A stretch of DNA of 6,933 nucleotides from Gammaproteobacteria bacterium. GTDB lineage: Bacteria; Pseudomonadota; Gammaproteobacteria; UBA6429. Numbering within the stretch: position 1 is the first letter of the stretch; every line of letters begins with the position of its first letter. The position numbers and the translations under genes are program-made. A model generated the notes under the pieces. That model was not told the origin of the DNA, ran no database searches, and saw only the letters and a list, made by a program, of their open reading frames with translations. Below, piece by piece: positions 5,958 through 6,933 of the stretch. The stretch lies in the NCBI GenBank assembly GCA_003232015.1, contig QIKU01000038.1:1-6933 (forward strand). The letters are read 5' to 3'.

Positions 5958-6578
5958 ATGGATGTCAACACACAACAGAAAGGCAGCAAGGATTGCTGCC
6001 TTTCCTCTTTAACAAAAAAACCACCATTAACTCAGCAGCAAGCTGGCTTTACATTGTTAGAGCTAGTTTTTACTCTCGCGATTATTGCCATTGTTGGTTC
6101 TACCTTACCCGGCGTTTCTGCTGCTTTTATTTATAGTAATAAGGGTGCCGCTGCCGTTAATCAAATTGCAGCCGATATGGCGTATGCGCGTTCAGAAGCG
6201 GTGACGCGGAGCCAGAATGTCCAGCTTTGCAAAACACTTAATGGCATGGAATGCATCCGCAGCAAGCAATGGGAGACGGGGTGGATGATTTTTGTTGATG
6301 AAAACCAGAATCGAAAGCGCGAACTGTCTGAGCCGGTTTTAAAATATCAACCCAAAATTGGTACCATCAATATTACTTACCGGGGCTCGGGCAGTTCAAA
6401 CTATGTTCGCTTTCGTGCGGATGGGGCGAGCGGTGTGAATGGCACTTTTACCTTTTGCAGTGACAGTACCGGGCAGTATAAACGGGCATTAATTTTATTT
6501 AGAACCGGCCGCTTGCGGTTGAGCAAAACCCAGGCTAGCGGGAAGGCTATTTCCTGCGCTAATTACCGAAATCATTAG
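5958..6578 (+). CDS. fimT: FimT/GspH-family minor pilin with long prepilin leader
   Basis: This type IV pilus or pseudopilus subunit is processed by prepilin peptidase at the inner membrane. From ATG 5958 it has 206 residues: an unusually long leader (1-30, with Lys25-Lys20 region basic and Cys-Cys inside), the cleavage site QQAG|FTLLELVF with Phe31 at +1 and the conserved Glu35 at +5, a hydrophobic helix (31-52), then a GspH-type globular domain with two likely disulfides (Cys91/Cys99 and Cys167/Cys200), GW.IFVDENQN, VRFRADG and FTFCSDS. Near the end, TGRLRLSK contains the GRxR pattern (184-187) reported for DNA-binding FimT of natural transformation. ATG 5958 is preferred to ATG 5943 because a GGGGGGA run (5947-5953) sits just before it. 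The leader codons contain a strong hairpin (5978-6004). No other pilin genes follow here. Family is sure; FimT versus FimU/GspH subtype is less so. Confidence 0.85.
   Translation: MDVNTQQKGSKDCCLSSLTKKPPLTQQQAGFTLLELVFTLAIIAIVGSTLPGVSAAFIYSNKGAAAVNQIAADMAYARSEAVTRSQNVQLCKTLNGMECIRSKQWETGWMIFVDENQNRKRELSEPVLKYQPKIGTINITYRGSGSSNYVRFRADGASGVNGTFTFCSDSTGQYKRALILFRTGRLRLSKTQASGKAISCANYRNH
5978..6004 (+). promoter_or_regulatory. Perfect 11-bp hairpin within the fimT leader codons
   Basis: GAAAGGCAGCA (5978-5988) and TGCTGCCTTTC (5994-6004) pair perfectly around an AGGAT loop, and a pyrimidine-rich tail (CTCTTT, to 6009) follows. It looks like a terminator or attenuator stem but lies about 20 nt inside the reading frame. 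There is no alternative in-frame ATG, GTG or TTG between it and the prepilin cleavage site, so it is translated. Confidence 0.6.
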
Positions 6579-6675
6579 GTCTTAAATGCAGGGTGCAGTT
6601 TGGTGCTGAGGCGCAAAGCCCAATAGCCATCGTTATTTTAAAACAAAAAAATGTTAAAATTTTAGCCTGTCAACA

Positions 6676-6704
6676 TTGACCAAAGTGGGTTCTATCAGTA
6701 GTAT
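6676..6704 (+). promoter_or_regulatory. Stable-RNA type promoter for tRNA-Asn
   Basis: TTGACC (6676-6681) and TAGTAT (6699-6704) are separated by exactly 17 nt. They are followed by a GC-rich discriminator (ACGCCCC, 6705-6711), the kind linked to stringent control of rRNA and tRNA genes. Transcription would begin close to 6711, about six nucleotides before the mature tRNA. Confidence 0.7.
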
Positions 6705-6716
6705 ACGCCCCTCAAT

Positions 6717-6792
6717 TCCCCGATAGCTCAGTTGGTAGAGCAAATGACTGTTAATCATTGGGTCCCTGGTTCGAGCCCGGGTCGGGGAGCCA
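6717..6792 (+). tRNA. tRNA-Asn (anticodon GTT), CCA encoded
   Basis: The 76-nt gene folds as a cloverleaf: acceptor TCCCCGA (6717-6723) with TCGGGGA (6782-6788), D arm GCTC...GAGC, anticodon stem AATGA/TCATT with loop CTGTTAA and anticodon GTT at 6750-6752, variable loop GGGTC region, T arm CCTGG/CCGGG with TTCGAGC, discriminator G6789 and encoded CCA (6790-6792). It decodes AAC and AAU. The reverse-strand open frame over it is an artefact of the tRNA sequence. It stands alone with its own promoter. Confidence 0.98.
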
Positions 6793-6806
6793 AATTCCTG
6801 TAAGAA

Positions 6807-6821
6807 GGGTGTTATCCACCC
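6807..6821 (+). terminator. Weak hairpin after tRNA-Asn
   Basis: GGGTG (6807-6811) and CACCC (6817-6821) form a 5-bp stem with a TTATC loop, 15 nt past the tRNA. The following ATTTCTGCTT is only modestly T-rich. It may end the tRNA transcript or protect its 3' trailer. Confidence 0.35.
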
Positions 6822-6904
6822 ATTTCTGCTTAAAACAATAAATGTAGATACCATCTCTCTCCACCAATCACAAGTCATTTATTCAACCTGTGGTTGATAC
6901 GGGG

Positions 6905-6926
6905 TTTGGTGTTTTACCACACCAAA
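6905..6926. repeat. Inverted repeat at window end
   Basis: TTTGGTGT (6905-6912) and ACACCAAA (6919-6926) pair perfectly over 8 bp with a 6-nt loop. A competing pairing, TGTGGT (6889-6894) with ACCACA (6916-6921), is also possible. There is no T run in either direction inside the window, so terminator, repeat edge or operator cannot be told apart. The rest of 6822-6933 shows nothing recognisable. Confidence 0.3.
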
Positions 6927-6933
6927 ACAAATT

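Noticed and set aside
6654..6878. Reverse-strand open frame of 74 codons over the tRNA
   Set aside because: It is the antisense of tRNA-Asn, a common source of spurious proteins with an RARTRDP-like string; no ribosome site and no family resemblance.
1..6933. CRISPR array, insertion sequence, prophage, toxin-antitoxin or defence genes
   Set aside because: No regularly spaced repeats, transposase, integrase, or unexplained gene pairs are visible; all long frames belong to known housekeeping or pilus/uptake families.

Overview
The window looks like an ordinary chromosomal housekeeping stretch of a gammaproteobacterium. The evidence is an S1 protein that follows the E. coli sequence closely through its last five S1 domains, an IHF beta subunit next to it, a LapA-LapB pair with the E. 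coli four-cysteine pattern, a type II PyrF, a bacterial GalU, and a tRNA-Asn with an encoded CCA. Base composition is slightly AT-rich and looks even across genes (judged by eye). The genus cannot be named from this alone.

Layout, all genes on the + strand: (1) 1-1389, rpsA without its 5' end; (2) 1390-1502, a leader with nested hairpins; (3) 1503-1808, ihfB, closed by a terminator and followed by a solo REP-like palindrome; (4) 1962-4118, a compact lapA-lapB-pyrF operon with junctions of -1 and +1 nt; (5) 4119-4443, a 325-nt non-coding stretch holding an inverted pair of REP elements (REPIN-like), a weak terminator, and a structured promoter/leader; (6) 4444-4722, a small secreted helix-hairpin-helix protein of the ComEA type, closed by a strong terminator; (7) 4876-5736, galU; (8) 5737-5942, a regulatory stretch; (9) 5958-6578, a FimT/GspH-type minor pilin gene; (10) 6717-6792, tRNA-Asn(GTT) with a stable-RNA type promoter. 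After 6793 only small inverted repeats are seen.

Functional themes are translation and nucleoid architecture (S1, IHF, tRNA-Asn), envelope homeostasis (LapA/LapB control of LpxC turnover, GalU for UDP-glucose), pyrimidine synthesis (PyrF), and DNA uptake or type IV pili (ComEA-like, FimT-like).

The observation most worth following is that the two DNA-uptake/pilus genes, although separated by galU, share an upstream block of about 48 nt. Each copy has two direct repeats TCCTAC(A/G)T placed 22-23 nt apart, followed at the same offset by TTGT. This suggests a common activator, possibly a competence or pilus regulator that binds tandem half-sites. I do not recognise the motif. No wholly new multi-gene system is visible in the window.
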